A stretch of 64,000 bases of DNA from Rhabdophis nuchalis (GCA_039707465.1 CM077643.1:239666230-239730229), one strand, 5' to 3'; positions 10,301-22,967 are shown, counted from the first letter of the stretch. Program-made: numbers and translations. Notes: generated from the letters alone by a model not told the origin.

Positions 10301-12397
10301 TCTTTGATCCAGTGTCTTCATTCTATTATTAATTATTAAGTATAATTAGAAGAAATATTAAGTATAATTAGAGGAAACATAATAGGCAGACCATTACAGA
10401 GAGGGAGGAAGAGGGAGTTTTCTTGTGCTGTTTGTTAGAAAGTTACTTTGCATGCATAACATTTGAGTGATGGAGTTTGGTAACACATTTTTAGACTGAT
10501 GGATTTTCTTTGAAAAGTCTTTGAACAAAATGTGGTATTCTAAAAAGGTGCTATCAGATTCCTTATGTCTTTTGGTTATTGTAGACCAGAGTGAACTGAC
10601 ACCAGCCCATGGCATGCCAGAAACTGGTCCAAATAAAAACCCCATCTATGGGGTGGAGGTAGCACACCAAAACATGGCCCCTTTAGTCCATGGAAAAATC
10701 TCTCCAGTTTGTATGTTGATAAACATGACATATTAACACTCTATTAGTAAATGGGGTCAGGGGAGGAGTTCTCCTGATAAATTCTCTTAGTGAAACACAA
10801 TATTTGAAAAATCCCGTTAATAGATTCAAAATACTGGTGATAAAATCGAAATCACATGCCTCTCTAGTACACAGAGAATCATGTTAATAGTCCCATTGAT
10901 TTTGGCCCCAAATTTTGCTCTAATAGGACAAGGACAAGCCATTTTAATTACTTTTTCAACGGACTTCTCCGAGGTGTACACCTTTGGGGCCTACTGGATT
11001 AAACTCATTTTAATAGTATAGGAATCTGATTTTTGATTTCACGTTATTTAACTAGAGCTCCAACGGCTTACCACGACAGGGTGCCCTAGTTCATTATGAA
11101 AAGGCCAAGTAAATAATGAGTTTCTTCAACTTTCTGTTAAAAGGGATTAATGGTTTATAATTAATTAGTTAATTGCACTAAAATCTCCAACAGCTGGAGA
11201 ATGTGGTTCAAATAATAAATGAGTGGAATAATCTGCCAAGCAGCATTTTGAGGTAAATCAGATTAGGTTTTTTAAAATGTCTTTATCAGAGGTGATCCAA
11301 ATTGATATTAGTTTATTCCAAAAAATATTTAGATATTCCAGTTTTCAAGTAAAACAAATCCAGAGAGATCTTATAAAGCAAGGAGGGCAAATATGGTGTC
11401 CCTTGGTCCTGCATGGTCTGTCTATGCGTGTCCTGAATTCCTTTCTTTTCTTAACTTCAGCCATGCTATACCCACCAACCTGCTCCTCCCAATCTTCCCG
11501 GCCCCTTCTTTTCCACCTCAGAAAGACATCAGAGAGGAAAGGAAGATGTTTGAAAATCAAAAGAAGATAGGCGAGCAAATTGCATATGTTGCGGATAATG
11601 TAATATGACTGTAGAATGGCAAGAGCCTATAGCTCAACCAACCTATAACTTCCCATCTTCTCAGTACTTTCCCTATTTCCCCTTGACCCTTATTAATGTC
11701 TGTGGCAAAAGGATATTGTGCCTTTAAGGCTCATTGTTAGCAAATGCCTCTTAGCTAAATAAGCATGATTTATGTTCGACACATTGACTGTATCCCTTTT
11801 TGCAGTTATTTTAATGTATATCAGTTGCTGTGTATGATTGGCTATCTTCCTGTGAGTAAAAGGACTTGTTTGAAGTTTGAAGATAGTGGACCTTGAACCT
11901 CAGATAAAGCCACAGGGTGGTGCTGGTCTGAAAGTAACCAGAAACTAATTATTATTGGGCTACCTGGCATGTGCTATATTGTATCAGTGATGAGTCATTG
12001 GGAAATGCTGTAGAGAATTGATATAAATGGCTTCAGGTATTTCAGTTGCATATGATGGCTAGCAGGCCCAAACCTTACAAATGAAGCATTATGACTCTTA
12101 ATTAAAATAGTTGAACAAAGTAAACAACTTGTATAGCATAATTTGGTCTCCCTCCTGCAGTGTTTTTTAAAATATTGCTAATGCAAGTTGTTCTGGGGTT
12201 ATTAAAGTGATACATTTTGTTCATTGCAGCAATATAAAGCATATGCTAAAGTATCATCAGTACTTCTTTCTGTTTTCAAATTAGCTTGTTTTAGTGGCGA
12301 ACCTCTACAGGAACAGTAAAAGTAAAGGAGTCGCTGCAGATTTTACTCTGTTAGTTTTGTGTTTTGGTCTGTGACCGTAAATAAAAGAATATATATA
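10301..12397. other. Intergenic, no gene seen
   Basis: AT-rich sequence with short open frames only. None has flanking splice signals plus recognisable protein content. No repeats were recognised. Confidence 0.5.
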
Positions 12398-12714
12398 CAG
12401 TGGTACCTCGGTTCACGACCAATTCAGTTTACGAACAGAAATTTTCCTCAAAATGTGCTTCGGTTCACAAACAGGAACCGCGGCCATTTTTAATGTATTC
12501 CTGGCTGTCACATGGTTGTGACTTCCTGTAGGAAGATCATAGAGAGAAGAAAATACAGAAAAAAGCCCCAGCACGCACACTGTGAGTACTTTCAGTGACT
12601 TTTGTTTGTTTGTTATGCTTTTAGCATATGGAAAACTGTGCCTCGGTTCACGAACAATTCGGTTCGCGATCAGAGTCATTTCACGAATTAAGTTCGTGAA
12701 CTGAGGTACCACTG
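12398..12714. mobile_element. Tigger/mariner-like MITE, TIR cagtggtacctcggttcacg
   Basis: The left terminus cagtggtacctcggttcac is mirrored at the right by gaactgaggtaccactg. It is flanked by TA on both sides (inside a tatata run), as expected for Tc1/mariner-type insertion. No coding capacity. A second copy lies at 43716-44073. Confidence 0.85.
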
Positions 12715-12751
12715 TATATACTCTGTTAGTTGTTGCATGATATCATGGAAT

Positions 12752-12955
12752 GCAATGCTGTTACTTTCCCACCAAGTGGTGCCTATTAATCTACTTGCAT
12801 TTATATGCTTTTGAACTGCTAGGTTGTAGGAGCTGGGGCAAGTAACAGATGCTCACCCTTTGTGTGGTGCTTGGGGTCTCAAACCTGAATTACCAGCTTT
12901 CCAGCCAACAAGCCCAGCTTCTTAACTGCTGAGCCACTATGCCACCTTCTACAGG
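12752..12955 (-). mobile_element. tRNA-derived SINE (Sauria-like)
   Basis: On the minus strand it begins ggtggcatagtggctcagc, an A-box region. A B-box-like ggtttgagacc follows, then the body (aagggtgagc, agttcaaaagc). The layout resembles the abundant squamate SINE whose tail is ACCTTT; here the copy is truncated before its tail. The family name rests on memory. Confidence 0.65.
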
Positions 12956-13794
12956 AGTAGTGGTATTCCAAAATATCTGAACAAGAGTAAATTAAGTAGA
13001 CCTCTCAGACAATGGTATTATGTAAAAGCTCATTGTAGTAAAATATAAAGAGCTGTATTGTTTATTTTGTGTTGAATGAATTGCTTATTCAAGACTATTT
13101 GAGGCAAGTTGAAAATCAATCCATACAAATAAGGCATTTGCCATTGTACTACAACTCATATTTGTCATCTTCTGCTGCCCTGTTTTCCTTTTCCAACTAT
13201 CCTAGAAAATAATTCAGATTGAATGACAGCTTGGCACAAAGCTCTTAATGTTATAAATTCCTGCCAGTGTGAAATTTAACCTTGTTGCGCCAAAAATAAA
13301 TATTTCAGTTGTCCTTGGTTCTTCCCACTTTGCTTTCACTTATATATTAATAAAGAGTATTTCTAATCAAAGTTTAACTTTGAATGAAGCAGTTATCACA
13401 AAGTAGCAAGCATGGCTAAATAAACAGATTTCCAGCAATCAACCATAATTATCTTCCTGTCTCAGAATCTGTTTGAGCTTGCACTGTGAGACTACAACAC
13501 TTTAAACATTTATAGTAATCTGCTCAAGTGCTTCCTGTTTCAGGCACATATTGTGAAAATGTGTGAAATCTGAACTCTGAATATCCTTTGCTGTAAACAG
13601 AGCTTCTACCCCATTGCAAAATCTAAACAACATCAACCATTATTTGCACTGAAAACTGGGGCAGTAATTTTAGGGTGAACAAGCAGGAAGTAGATCCAAA
13701 CAAAGTGAAACATGAGTAAAGCCAAATAAATAGAAACAGTCTTGAAACACAAAATATAATAAAAATAAATAAAACAAGCTAGATCAGTGTAACA
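12956..13794. other. Intergenic, no gene seen
   Basis: AT-rich, no supported repeat or exon. Confidence 0.5.
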
Positions 13795-14735
13795 GAAGAA
13801 AAACTGCCTTTTGGGCTTTTGATAATATTAATCACAATAGCTTTCTGGATGAACTACAAGCACTGGGAGTTGGCAAAAATGCTGTGTTAGTAGTTTCTTC
13901 TTGGTTGATTCCAATCAGTGTTGATGGGGAAGAGATCTGTGGCTCCTTATAGGTGATGTAGGGCTTAATACCCTTGCCCCTTTTGTTTAATAGCTACATG
14001 AAACCACTGTAAAATATCACCTACTGGTTTATGTATTAATCAAATGTTTATGGTTGCCCATCTCACGGAAAGGATGGCATACAACAATGCAATCAAATTG
14101 TAAATAAAGAAAACAATCATTACCTGAAACCAATTTGGGATCATTGTAATTGACCTGGGCTTGAAAGTCTTGTCCCAGTATCTGGAAATTCTGTATGTCT
14201 GGATGGATAGGGACAGACCTGGACAATCCTGATAAGACCAAGAAGTTGTGGATATTTGGTTCTTCCCTTCCTGTGGTCTTTCCATGTCTAATATCTAATA
14301 AGATAGTACTATCTCATTTGAGAACACTGTGTAACCTAATAATCTCCTTGGATTCATTGCCCCTATTTGAAGAACAAGTGGCAACTGTGGCAAAGAAGAC
14401 CTTTGAACAGATTCATCTGATCTGCCAATTGCATCTCTTCCTAGGTTAGAAAGTCATTCAGGTGGTCACTCGTGCCTTAGTGATGTCACAATTGGACTCT
14501 TGTAATGTGTTCTACATTGGGCTGGCCTTGAAGACCACCCTGAATGAGCCTAGAATGTGGCAGCAGCAGAACTAATGGCCATGCAGAAGTATGTCAGATA
14601 CAATTCAGGTTATCACCTATAAAGTCCTTATGGCATAAGACCTGGCTATTGGGAGGAATACCTATTGGTATCTCCTGATAATTTCTACCTGGCCTGTAAA
14701 ATCAGAGAGATTGGGCGCATTCAAAGTTCTTTTGA
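13795..14735 (+). mobile_element. Old decayed L2-like LINE fragment
   Basis: Scattered stretches still read as L2 ORF2: an AFD.I.H-like stretch near 13815, then gaacaagtggcaactgtggc and cagattcatctgatctgcc near 14370-14420, which align to the C-terminal part (EDQVAAVA ... QVRLIRQL) of the young copies. Tagtgatgtcacaattgga aligns to the VTSRLDY region. Frames are broken many times, so it is far older than the other copies. Confidence 0.7.
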
Positions 14736-14739
14736 TCAA

Positions 14740-15230
14740 TTGAATAAATGAATATAATAGAGCTGGAAGGGACCTTGGAGGTCTTCTAGCCTAGCCCCCT
14801 GCTCAAGCAGGAGAACCTATACAATCTCAGACAAGTGACTTCCCAGTCTCTTTTTAAAAGCCCAATGATGGAGCACACACGATTTCTGAATGCAAACTTG
14901 TTCCACTGGTTAATTGTCCTTAGGAAGTTTCTCCTTAATTCCAGGTTGCTTCTCTCTTTGGTCAGTTTCCAACTATTATTTCTTGTACTGCCCTCTGGTG
15001 CTTTGGATAATATTTTGACCCTCTTTTTTGTGGCAGCCCCTCAAATACTGATGTACTATCTTGTCAACCCTAATTCTTCTTTTATTTTTTGGACAAGCGA
15101 GATCCCAAACCTACAGCTGTTCTTCATATGGTTTAGTCTCCAGGCCTTTGATCATCTTAGTTGCTCTTCTCAAACAGTGGTGTTTATCACAATTTAGGAA
15201 TGGCATTTTCTTTGGTGCGGTGCCTGCTGT
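14740..15230 (-). mobile_element. CR1 LINE 3' region
   Basis: It begins tagagctggaagggacct and continues through ccactggttaattgtcct, gtttctccttaattccagg, ctgccctctggtgctttgg and ttgatcatcttagttgctc. This is the order of the sauropsid CR1 3' ORF end and UTR read on the complementary strand. The open frame there is remnant. Confidence 0.85.
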
Positions 15231-17027
15231 CTAGAATAACACCCCTACGGAGATCTGTAGGTTTCCCATCCTGATTATGTTAATAAAATGAAGACCTGAT
15301 TATTTTCCCAGGCCTTGGAATACAATGGGTGACTTTTTTGTTTGTTATATATTGTTTCCTTTTAGAAGGATACATCTTTATTGAAAGCTGTCTAGAGTTG
15401 TGTGGGCAGCCTCTATGTTGTGTAAAATAAACAGTCTGCATGCTAGCTTAAAGACAGAAGAGCTAGGTGTCACAATACAATCTCACTGGTTGGTTGCAAT
15501 CTTTGAAACAGCTGTTATATTTTTACAGATGTGTGCTATCAAAACATGTTTTGCCCAAATGGTTGAATGAACCTGGATGGTTGTTTATATTCCAGCAAAG
15601 GTAATTGCAAGAAGACTGACCCTTTTTAAGATAATGAAGAATTGTGGAAATCAAATTAGGTAACTGGGTATCTGGGTGGGGTATCATTGGGACACGAGGT
15701 GTTTATTAGCCCAGTATATTTATTATCAGAGATAGAAACACAACTGGTTTTTTGTCTTAAAGTCAGCTGAATGACTGAGGCTTGTCAATGAATAAGCTGA
15801 TTCCAGAGATACAGAGGTCTTCTAGCAGCTATACAGGTCATTCGCCAGAAAAACCTATTTGCCTTATATAATATCAAGCTACTGCCTAACTATTTCAGCA
15901 GTGTCCAAAGCCTTTTTCCTGAATAATGTTTGTCACTTATATTTAGTTATTAAATAGGATGGGGTGTCATAGACCTCCAGCAGAGTACCTATTATCACTT
16001 TTAGATTAAAATGAGTGCTAGGATTCTCTGAAGATCTGTAGCCATGCAGTGGAAAATAATATTTCCTCAGACTTGAAAACTGATCTTGCCGGCACTGATA
16101 CAGTATGTTAATGAAGTTACTTTCTCAACTGTGAATCCTTTATACTTGATTTGAATCATAATGTACTTCAATGACTAATTTACAAAGATTCATTCTGTTC
16201 AATGTCTTGGAGTTATTGCAGAAAATATTCTGATATCCTGAGCCACAATGTAGTATGTAAAACCTGACTGAAGATGACCTGCCTAACATTTGAAATCCCG
16301 CTAGTTCTTTTGGTTATGAAAAAATTCAGAAAGTTATTTTTAAATTTTGATATTTTTAAAAATAACAGAAGAGTTATTTAAAAATTTTCAGCATTTGATG
16401 AAGTCTGTGATTTATATCCTTAGCTGCTAAAGGATATCCAGTAAAACCACCAGAAGTACATGGACTGGAATGGCTGAGCAGGCAAGTCTAGAAGAATGAG
16501 GAGATATCTGATCCTGTCACTGTTTCACAAGCATACAGTTTTATAAAGACCGTTAATATGTGTTTTCTTGGATATATAGATCACCAACATATTTTAATGG
16601 ATAAAGCAAAAAGGATAGATCACGAAACCTCCAGTTTTATCCATCATAATAAAGCCACTAATCCGAGTTGTTCTGGATATATAATTGTGAATTGAGAGGG
16701 CTAAGAATGCTGAATCAGGGCAGGCAATGCTCCCATCAGCCAGTCACCCCTCCATACTCAGCTAAAACTTTGGACAAAGGGTGTACTTTGTGCACAAATC
16801 ATTTCAGATTAATCAATAGGCTCATCTTTATTTGGAAACCCTTCAAAATTATCCCAGTGATTTGTTTGCTAAAACCATTTTTAATATCCTGTGCAAAGTT
16901 TGTATTGTAAGACCTTTGCAAGCAAAAATTAAATTAATAACTTTGGTACTGTACCCAGACATAAATTGAAGAACCATGTGAATACAGTCAAAATATTATG
17001 CCCAGAAAATGGCTCTTACATTAAGAG
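15231..17027. other. Intergenic, no gene seen
   Basis: AT-rich; no repeat or exon is supported. Confidence 0.5.
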
Positions 17028-17243
17028 ATGTGGTTAGAATACAGTATTGCAGTCTAACTCTGCCCACAGATGGGAATTCGATCCTGACCGGCTTGGGGTT
17101 ACTCAGCCTTCCATCCTTTGAAGGTTGGTAAAATGAGGTGACCCAGATTGTTGGGGGCAATATGCTGACTCTATAAACCCATTAGAGAGAGTTGTAAAGC
17201 ACTGTGAAGCAGCATATAAGTCTAAGCGCTATTGCTATTGTTA
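17028..17243 (+). mobile_element. tRNA-derived SINE (squamate type)
   Basis: It starts gtggttagaatacagtatt, has gactcag-like and gggggcaatatgctgact motifs, and ends ataagtctaagcgctattgc with a ctattg tail. Same family as 1972-2215. Confidence 0.8.
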
Positions 17244-17342
17244 TAAAAAAATGGTACCCTGAAAATAAAGGAGGGGGGAGTCAACGTGCTTTGAAGACCG
17301 TGACATCTACTTTCATACTTTTGCTAAGAAAACTCCCTAGAT

Positions 17343-17728
17343 CAGGGGTCCCCAACCCCCGGGCCACGGACCGGTGCCGGTCCGTGGCTGGGTGGGAGCA
17401 GGGCCGCAGGGCTGGAGAGTGAGTGACAGAATGAGTGATTGAGTGAATGCAAGACAGACAGACACAAGCACACACACACAGAGTGACAGAGATGGGCGGA
17501 AAAAGAAAGTGGGAGAGAGAGAAAGACAGACAGAGAGAAAGAGACAGAAAGGAAAGAAAGAGACAGAAAAAGATACAGAAAGAGAGAAAGAGAGAGAAAG
17601 AAAAAGAGAAAGAGGGAAAGAGAAAAAGAAAGAGAAAGAAAGAAAGAGAGAAAGGGAAAGAGAGAGAGAGAAAGAAAGAAATAGCGAGAGAAAGAAAGAG
17701 AGACAGAGACAAAGAAAGAGAAAGAAAG

Positions 17729-17767
<39 letters not shown>

Positions 17768-17951
17768 AAAAACTTATGACCACAGTTGAAGCCAAAAGTT
17801 TGGTTGCTAACCAAGATCATTAAGTGAGTTTCACATTTTCCAAGTTGGCCACGCCCACCCAGTCACATGACTGCTGAGCCACTCAGCCGGTCCGCAGAAT
17901 TTTCTTTAAAATGAAACCGGTCCCTGGTGAAAAAAAGGTTGGGGACCCCTG
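17343..17951. mobile_element. hAT MITE (TIR caggggtccccaacc), exact TSD
   Basis: Termini caggggtccccaacc and ggttggggacccctg with the exact 8-bp duplication ccctagat (17335-17342, 17952-17959). The inside holds a GA-rich purine tract (about 17500-17770) and then a module starting aacttatgaccacagttga and including aagttggccacgcccaccc. That module also occurs in the hAT elements at 25309, 29284 and 39898, which have different termini. Long open frames across the purine tract are low-complexity artefacts. Confidence 0.93.
17500..17770. repeat. GA-rich purine tract
   Basis: About 270 bases of imperfect GAAA/GAGA repeats, internal to the hAT element. It ends in an (AAAG)n run. Confidence 0.9.
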
Positions 17952-18155
17952 CCCTAGATACTTCACAATGAGTCAAGTCCAGAAACTGCTGGACTTGAAG
18001 TATATGCAATATCTGTCTAGGACAGCCATGGGGAAACTAACCCTTCTCATTGAAAAGGATCCCTTTATGCAGGCATGGAGAAAAATTACTAAAGCACAAC
18101 ATTCAAACAGGAGTTTTTTCCCCTTGGATCTATAGTTTTATAAAATTGGGGGGAA

Positions 18156-18611
18156 TTGGATCGGATCCTGCCTCATACATCCTCACGACCGATTCGCTCC
18201 CACAGAGAGGGACTTCTCCGGGTGCCGTCCACTAGACTTTGTCAGCGGGCGACGCCCAGGGGAAGGGCTCTCTCTGTGGCGGGCCCGGCCCTCTGGAACG
18301 ACCTTCCCCCCGACATTAGGACGACCACGGACCTCCGCTCCTTCCGTCTCAAATTAAAAACTCATTTCTTCTGTCTGGCCGGCCTAGGATAGTCTCTCTG
18401 TCTTTGGGGTTTTATTGGGGTTTTGTAATATTGCTTAGTTTTAATGGGAATTTTAGCGCAGGTTTGGATTTAATTTATTTTTAATGAAATGTTTATATGT
18501 ATTTATTGTTTTACTGTGCCTGTGCACCGCCCCGAGTCCCTGTGGGGAGAGGGTGCGGTTTAGAAATATTAAAATTATTATTATTATTATTAATTATTAT
18601 TATTATTATCC
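18156..18611 (+). mobile_element. L2-like LINE 3' end
   Basis: It enters ORF2 near its C-terminus ([21 protein letters not shown]) and reads to the ORF end at 18392. The 3' UTR follows with accgccccgagtccc and an (ATT)n tail. A 5'-truncated copy. Confidence 0.9.
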
Positions 18612-18786
18612 CGAATAATGGCAGATCTCTCAGAAATGTCTGCAAAAGCTAATACTATGTAGCTGGGTATCATTGAGATTTGAAATTTACACTAAATATG
18701 GGCAAAATTGGAAAATGGCCCCGCTGAGCGGGGGAGTGGCTAAAAAGCAGTGTTTTCGTGGTTGAAGGCTTTCCTTTGCACTAGGC

Positions 18787-18921
18787 CAGGGGTCTGCAAA
18801 GTTGGCTTTTTTAAGATTGGTGGACTTCAACTCCCAGAATTCCCCAGCCAGCTTAGCTGGCTGGGGAATTCTGGGAGTTGAAGTCCACCAGTCTTAAAAG
18901 AGCCAACTTTGCAGACCCCTG
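18787..18921. mobile_element. 135-bp palindromic hAT MITE
   Basis: The whole element is a near-perfect hairpin. Ends are caggggtctgcaaag and ctttgcagacccctg, and the centre is ccagcttagctgg. Flanking 8-mers are cactaggc (18779-18786) and cagtaggc (18922-18929), a TSD with one mismatch. It has the same length as the copy at 22271-22405. Confidence 0.92.
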
Positions 18922-18929
18922 CAGTAGGC

Positions 18930-20199
18930 AAAGCCTGGGACCTTTGAATCCACCCTGTTATATTTTTGTGACTCAAGACTACCTTCCTTCCCTTCCTAAA
19001 TATAATCCATTTATTTGCATATTAATGTTTCAACAAATAATACGTTCATTCACAATGAAACTTAGACACAATTGTTATAACACCTCACAGTATTACTAGT
19101 ACATGAACAGTAAGTAAGTACCATTCGTATCCAATGAACAAATTGATAATCCAGTATCAATTATATCAACACAATCCCCAGGACAAGCAGAACAGTTTAT
19201 ATTTAGAACTCATGCTAAAATTTCTCACCTGCATCAAAATAAAAGGAAGGGATCCTTTTTGCTCCCTTGTGAAGATTCCTAGAGCTGCGAGTAGGGGAAA
19301 TCAAGAGGTAACCTTATGGTCACAGACAAGACAAACAGACTTGCACTATTTTCCAGGTGGTTCTGACCTGGAACACAGAATTCCATATACCAGCGGGTAA
19401 AACATATTGAATTTGAAAGAACCTGTTGTGATCAAAATATTGCTTTTGAATCAAAATAGGCTGTTTCTTTCAACCATTCAGGAGCTATTCTGAACTTGAA
19501 ACTCAGATATGGCAAACTTGGAATATCTCTATTTGGAAGACTGCATTTCAAACCAATCACAAGTGTTTCAAGCTTAAAACTATATTTTGAGATGTTTCGC
19601 ACATTTTGTGTTTTCATTGATTGCTAAATGTAAACCCACACAATTATTATCTACTGTATATCTCCTTTTCTGCCAGATCTAAAGATGATATAATATTCAA
19701 TAAGAGTGCCAAAGAGAAGATATATTTTACACAACTGTTATGGGTACCATGAAAAAAGGAGATAATTAGCAATGATCATGAAATTTGTTGTTTGCCCTTG
19801 CTACACATACATTGTCACATAATAAGTTCTTGAGGGCAGCTGCCACTCCCAGGATTAGTTATGCAACTGACTCTGTCTGTAATAAGAAAAACAACCAGTT
19901 TGTTTCCTTTAATGATGTAGAAAATTATTACATTATGTATGGACTGGATTGTTAGTTTTTCTCATAGCTCTTTAGGGCAATTTGGAACAGAACAATACTT
20001 GCTGTTCTAAACAATAGAAGGGTTTAATGTGTGCAACACAGCAAGGAAATACCAAAGTGTACTCTTCACCATTAATTGTATCTGTTACCTCTAGCATGAT
20101 TATTTCTTTTTAAAGAACCCTTCACCAAGATTTCACCTGTAGACCACATGTTGACCTCTACAAACAGTGTAGGGATGCTGTTGTCTGGCAATAGATAGA
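18930..20199. other. Intergenic, no gene seen
   Basis: AT-rich; nothing recognised. Confidence 0.5.
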
Positions 20200-20300
20200 G
20201 ATTAACAGATTAACAGAGTTGGAAGGGACCTTGCAGGTCATCTAGTCCAACCCCGTGCCCAAGCAGGAGACCCTAAATCTGCCTCTACCTAGGATTGAAC
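20200..20300 (-). mobile_element. CR1 3' end fragment
   Basis: The run agttggaagggaccttgc then aggtcatctagtccaaccc and aagcaggagaccct is the CR1 3' terminus, as at 14740. Short truncation. Confidence 0.8.
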
Positions 20301-20916
20301 TCACAAGAAGGGAGGAACTGTAGGGATTTTTAATCCAGGTTGCTTTTTTAAAAAAGGCAACAAAATATAAATCTAGCCTCCATAGGCTATATACTGCATA
20401 CTAATTTATGATGATAACAATAATATTGATTTAATGTCAACTAAAGGCAACAGGTGAGCAGCAGCGTCTCTTCCCATTCATCTGCCTTCAAATCTCCTCA
20501 CTCATCTGCTGATTGAGGCTCTTTAGGAGCTGCTGTAAACTATCCTATGAAGGCGCCTTTACCCAATTTTCCATGTGAATCTTTTGAAACCTGAACGTTC
20601 ATCCCCTCTTCGACGACTGACACCTCCTGCTCCTGTTTTGATTGAGGGTGAACAACATTTTGAAGTCAAGGACATTTTGGACTCTAGAAAGCACCGGAAC
20701 AAAGTTCAATACCTTGTTGCTTGGAAGCATTTTCCCCCTTCCCATACCGAATAACGAATTATGGTTGTGACCAGAGCCCACACTACAGAGGGAACGTCTG
20801 ATGCTTCAAATTGGACTGTTTTGCTGTTTCGATATTACTAATATCATCTTACAGTACTATAGAACTCAGGGGACTGTAAACTAAAGTAAACAAAGCTAAA
20901 ATTACATTACAACATA
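20301..20916. other. Intergenic, no gene seen
   Basis: No repeat or exon supported. Positions 20752-20782 contain a stray match (attatggttgtgaccagag) to the right end of the MITE at 20917-21122. Confidence 0.5.
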
Positions 20917-21122
20917 CAGTAGAACCTCTGGTTACCAACGCTTCTGACCATGACCAAATTGGATTCCAACCAAAAAATTCCCTTTTTTTTTCTTGGCTGG
21001 TTTCCCCTTCTGCACCATTTTTTTAATGTGTCAAATTTCCAAAATTAGGTTCAGGTTACAACCAAATTGATTTGCGATCAAAGTTACAGAATGAATTATG
21101 GTTGTGACCAGAGGTTCTACTG
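20917..21122. mobile_element. TA-target MITE, TIR cagtagaacctctggtta
   Basis: Left end cagtagaacctctggtt and right end accagaggttctactg are inverted repeats. Both flanks are TA (20915-20916, 21123-21124). At 206 bp it is non-coding. It resembles the cagtggtacctcggtt family at 12398 but has distinct termini. Confidence 0.85.
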
Positions 21123-21124
21123 TA

Positions 21125-21933
21125 CTGGAAAGCTGGTAAGTTCTTGAGTCTTAAAACAATTTTGAATGCTTTGTCCCTTCATTTTTTATTGGTTGGAATA
21201 AAGATTTATTTTCACAGCTGGCTAATAGAAAAAACTATGCAGTAATACATAGAGCAAAAGCAAGAATTGCCAAATGGAAAAATGACGGCGATATTAACTT
21301 CTGTTACTTTCTTTTCTTTTGCTATGGAAGTTAGGTTTACATTATTATTAATTTTGCCTTTATTTAAAAAGGAAGCTGGATTTAAAAACCATACAGTTCC
21401 TCCCTTTCTTCTCTCACACACACACACACAGGTCTGGGAGATTAGGCAAGAACTGTGTTATTAGTAAAGGCAAAACATGTGTTTATGTCCTGAACGGATT
21501 TCCATTTTAATTTTCAGCTGCCGGCACACAGAATGAATGTTAAGAACTAACCCATTAAGTTGCTGCTGTGTTATGAATGATCTTCAATCCTATAGTCTTT
21601 TTCTACCTAAATGATTGTTCTAATCTCGGATAGTCAACAAGACTATGGAATTTTTCTAATTTTTCATCAGCCCACTGAAGTAACCGATCAAGAAGATAGC
21701 TTCTGAAAACACTTTAAGCTTTCAGGTAAAACCAGTTGTACTAGACAGAATTAAATTAAGACAAAATCAAGTACAGCAGCATGAAGAGTTACACACAAGC
21801 AAGGCACAACTGTGACACTGAGGGTGTAACGTGTAGCCATGAATCATACCAAGAATGGGCAATTGGAATTCTTTGCAAAAGATTGAGAAAAACAAATCTC
21901 ATGAATCTGTTGGAAATACCTTTTATAGAGATG
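21125..21933. other. Intergenic, no gene seen
   Basis: Contains a short (CA)n at about 21416-21432. No exon or larger repeat seen. Confidence 0.5.
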
Positions 21934-21941
21934 GTATAGGA

Positions 21942-22262
21942 CAGTGATGGTGAACCTTTTAGACACTGAGTGCCCAACCGTGTGGATATGTGCATGTGCA
22001 GACATCTGTGGACATGCACGCAGACATGCATGGACATGCGCAGCACAGACCTGAAGACCAGCTGGTGGAAGGCGGGGCATCCCAACACCAACAGTGTGGC
22101 AAGAAGTAAGATCTTTTCCTTTTATGAGCTTCTGTTTCATCGTTTCAGGGAAACTGAAGCTTACAAAAGAAACGCCACGCAGATCTGACATGGGACAACG
22201 GTGCACATGCCAGCAGAGAGGGCTCTGTGTGCCACCTCTGGCACACAGGTTCATCATCATGA
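21942..22262. mobile_element. hAT MITE, TIR cagtgatggtgaacc
   Basis: It starts cagtgatggtgaacctttt and ends with the degraded inverse ggttcatcatcatga. Its flanks are gtatagga on both sides (21934-21941, 22263-22270). The inside has gtgtgccacctctggcac. Related diverged copies lie at 48858-49190 and, as a right end, 25040-25136. Non-coding. Confidence 0.8.
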
Positions 22263-22270
22263 GTATAGGA

Positions 22271-22405
22271 CAGGGGTCTGCAAAGTCGGCTCTTTTAAGA
22301 CTGGTGGACTTCAACTCCCAGAATTCCCCAGCCATCTATGCTGGCTGGGGAACTCTGGTAGTTGAAGTCCACCAGTCTTAAAAGAGCCGACTTTGCAGAC
22401 CCCTG
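22271..22405. mobile_element. 135-bp palindromic hAT MITE
   Basis: Ends caggggtctgcaaag and ctttgcagacccctg with exact flanks gtatagga (22263-22270, 22406-22413). It folds into a near-complete hairpin. Same family as 18787-18921. It abuts the hAT element on its left, using the same 8-bp target. Confidence 0.95.
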
Positions 22406-22622
22406 GTATAGGAGAACATTGTCTCAACAGGTAGCCAAGTTCTATTGAATTGGTTGATAAGATCTACATCATATTAACCCTATTTCTTGGAGGGGACAGT
22501 ATATGGTCTGATGTATGTTGAATTATAGTTAAAAGCTATCTGACTCTAAATGATTCTAGATGGCTTACATAGTCATGAACAATAAAAAAAAAATGTTATG
22601 AAAGTCAAAAACTCGATTCATA

Positions 22623-22965
22623 CAGGTAAGTCCTTGACTTACTACAACAACTGGGCCAAGAATTTGCTTTGCCAAACAAAGCAGTTGTTAATTTGGGTTG
22701 GGCTATCTTTCCTGCGGCAGTTAAGTGATTCATACAGTGATTAAGTGAATCTGGCTCCCCAAATTGACTTTGTTGGTTAGAAGGGAAGGTCTCAAAGGAT
22801 GGACACGTGATCCCAAGATGCTGCAAGTCATCCCAAATTTTGATCAGAGGCCACAGGACTACTGTAAAGGGTATAAGTGCAAGAACTGGTCATAAGTCAC
22901 TTTTTCAATGCCGTTCGAATTTCAAACAGTAGCTAAACAAATGGTTGTAAATCAAGGATTATCTG
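22623..22965. mobile_element. TA-target MITE, gtagtcctcgactta family
   Basis: Left end caggtaagtccttgactta, right end aaatcaaggattatctg, TA at both flanks (22621-22622, 22966-22967). The inside has gttaagtgattcata and gaatttcaaacag-type phrases shared with the other copies. Confidence 0.85.
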
Positions 22966-22967
22966 TA

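Noticed and set aside
17281..17823. Long open frames on both strands across the purine tract
   Set aside because: They are a product of GA/CT simple repeats (Ser/Phe/Leu or Arg/Lys/Glu only) within a hAT MITE.
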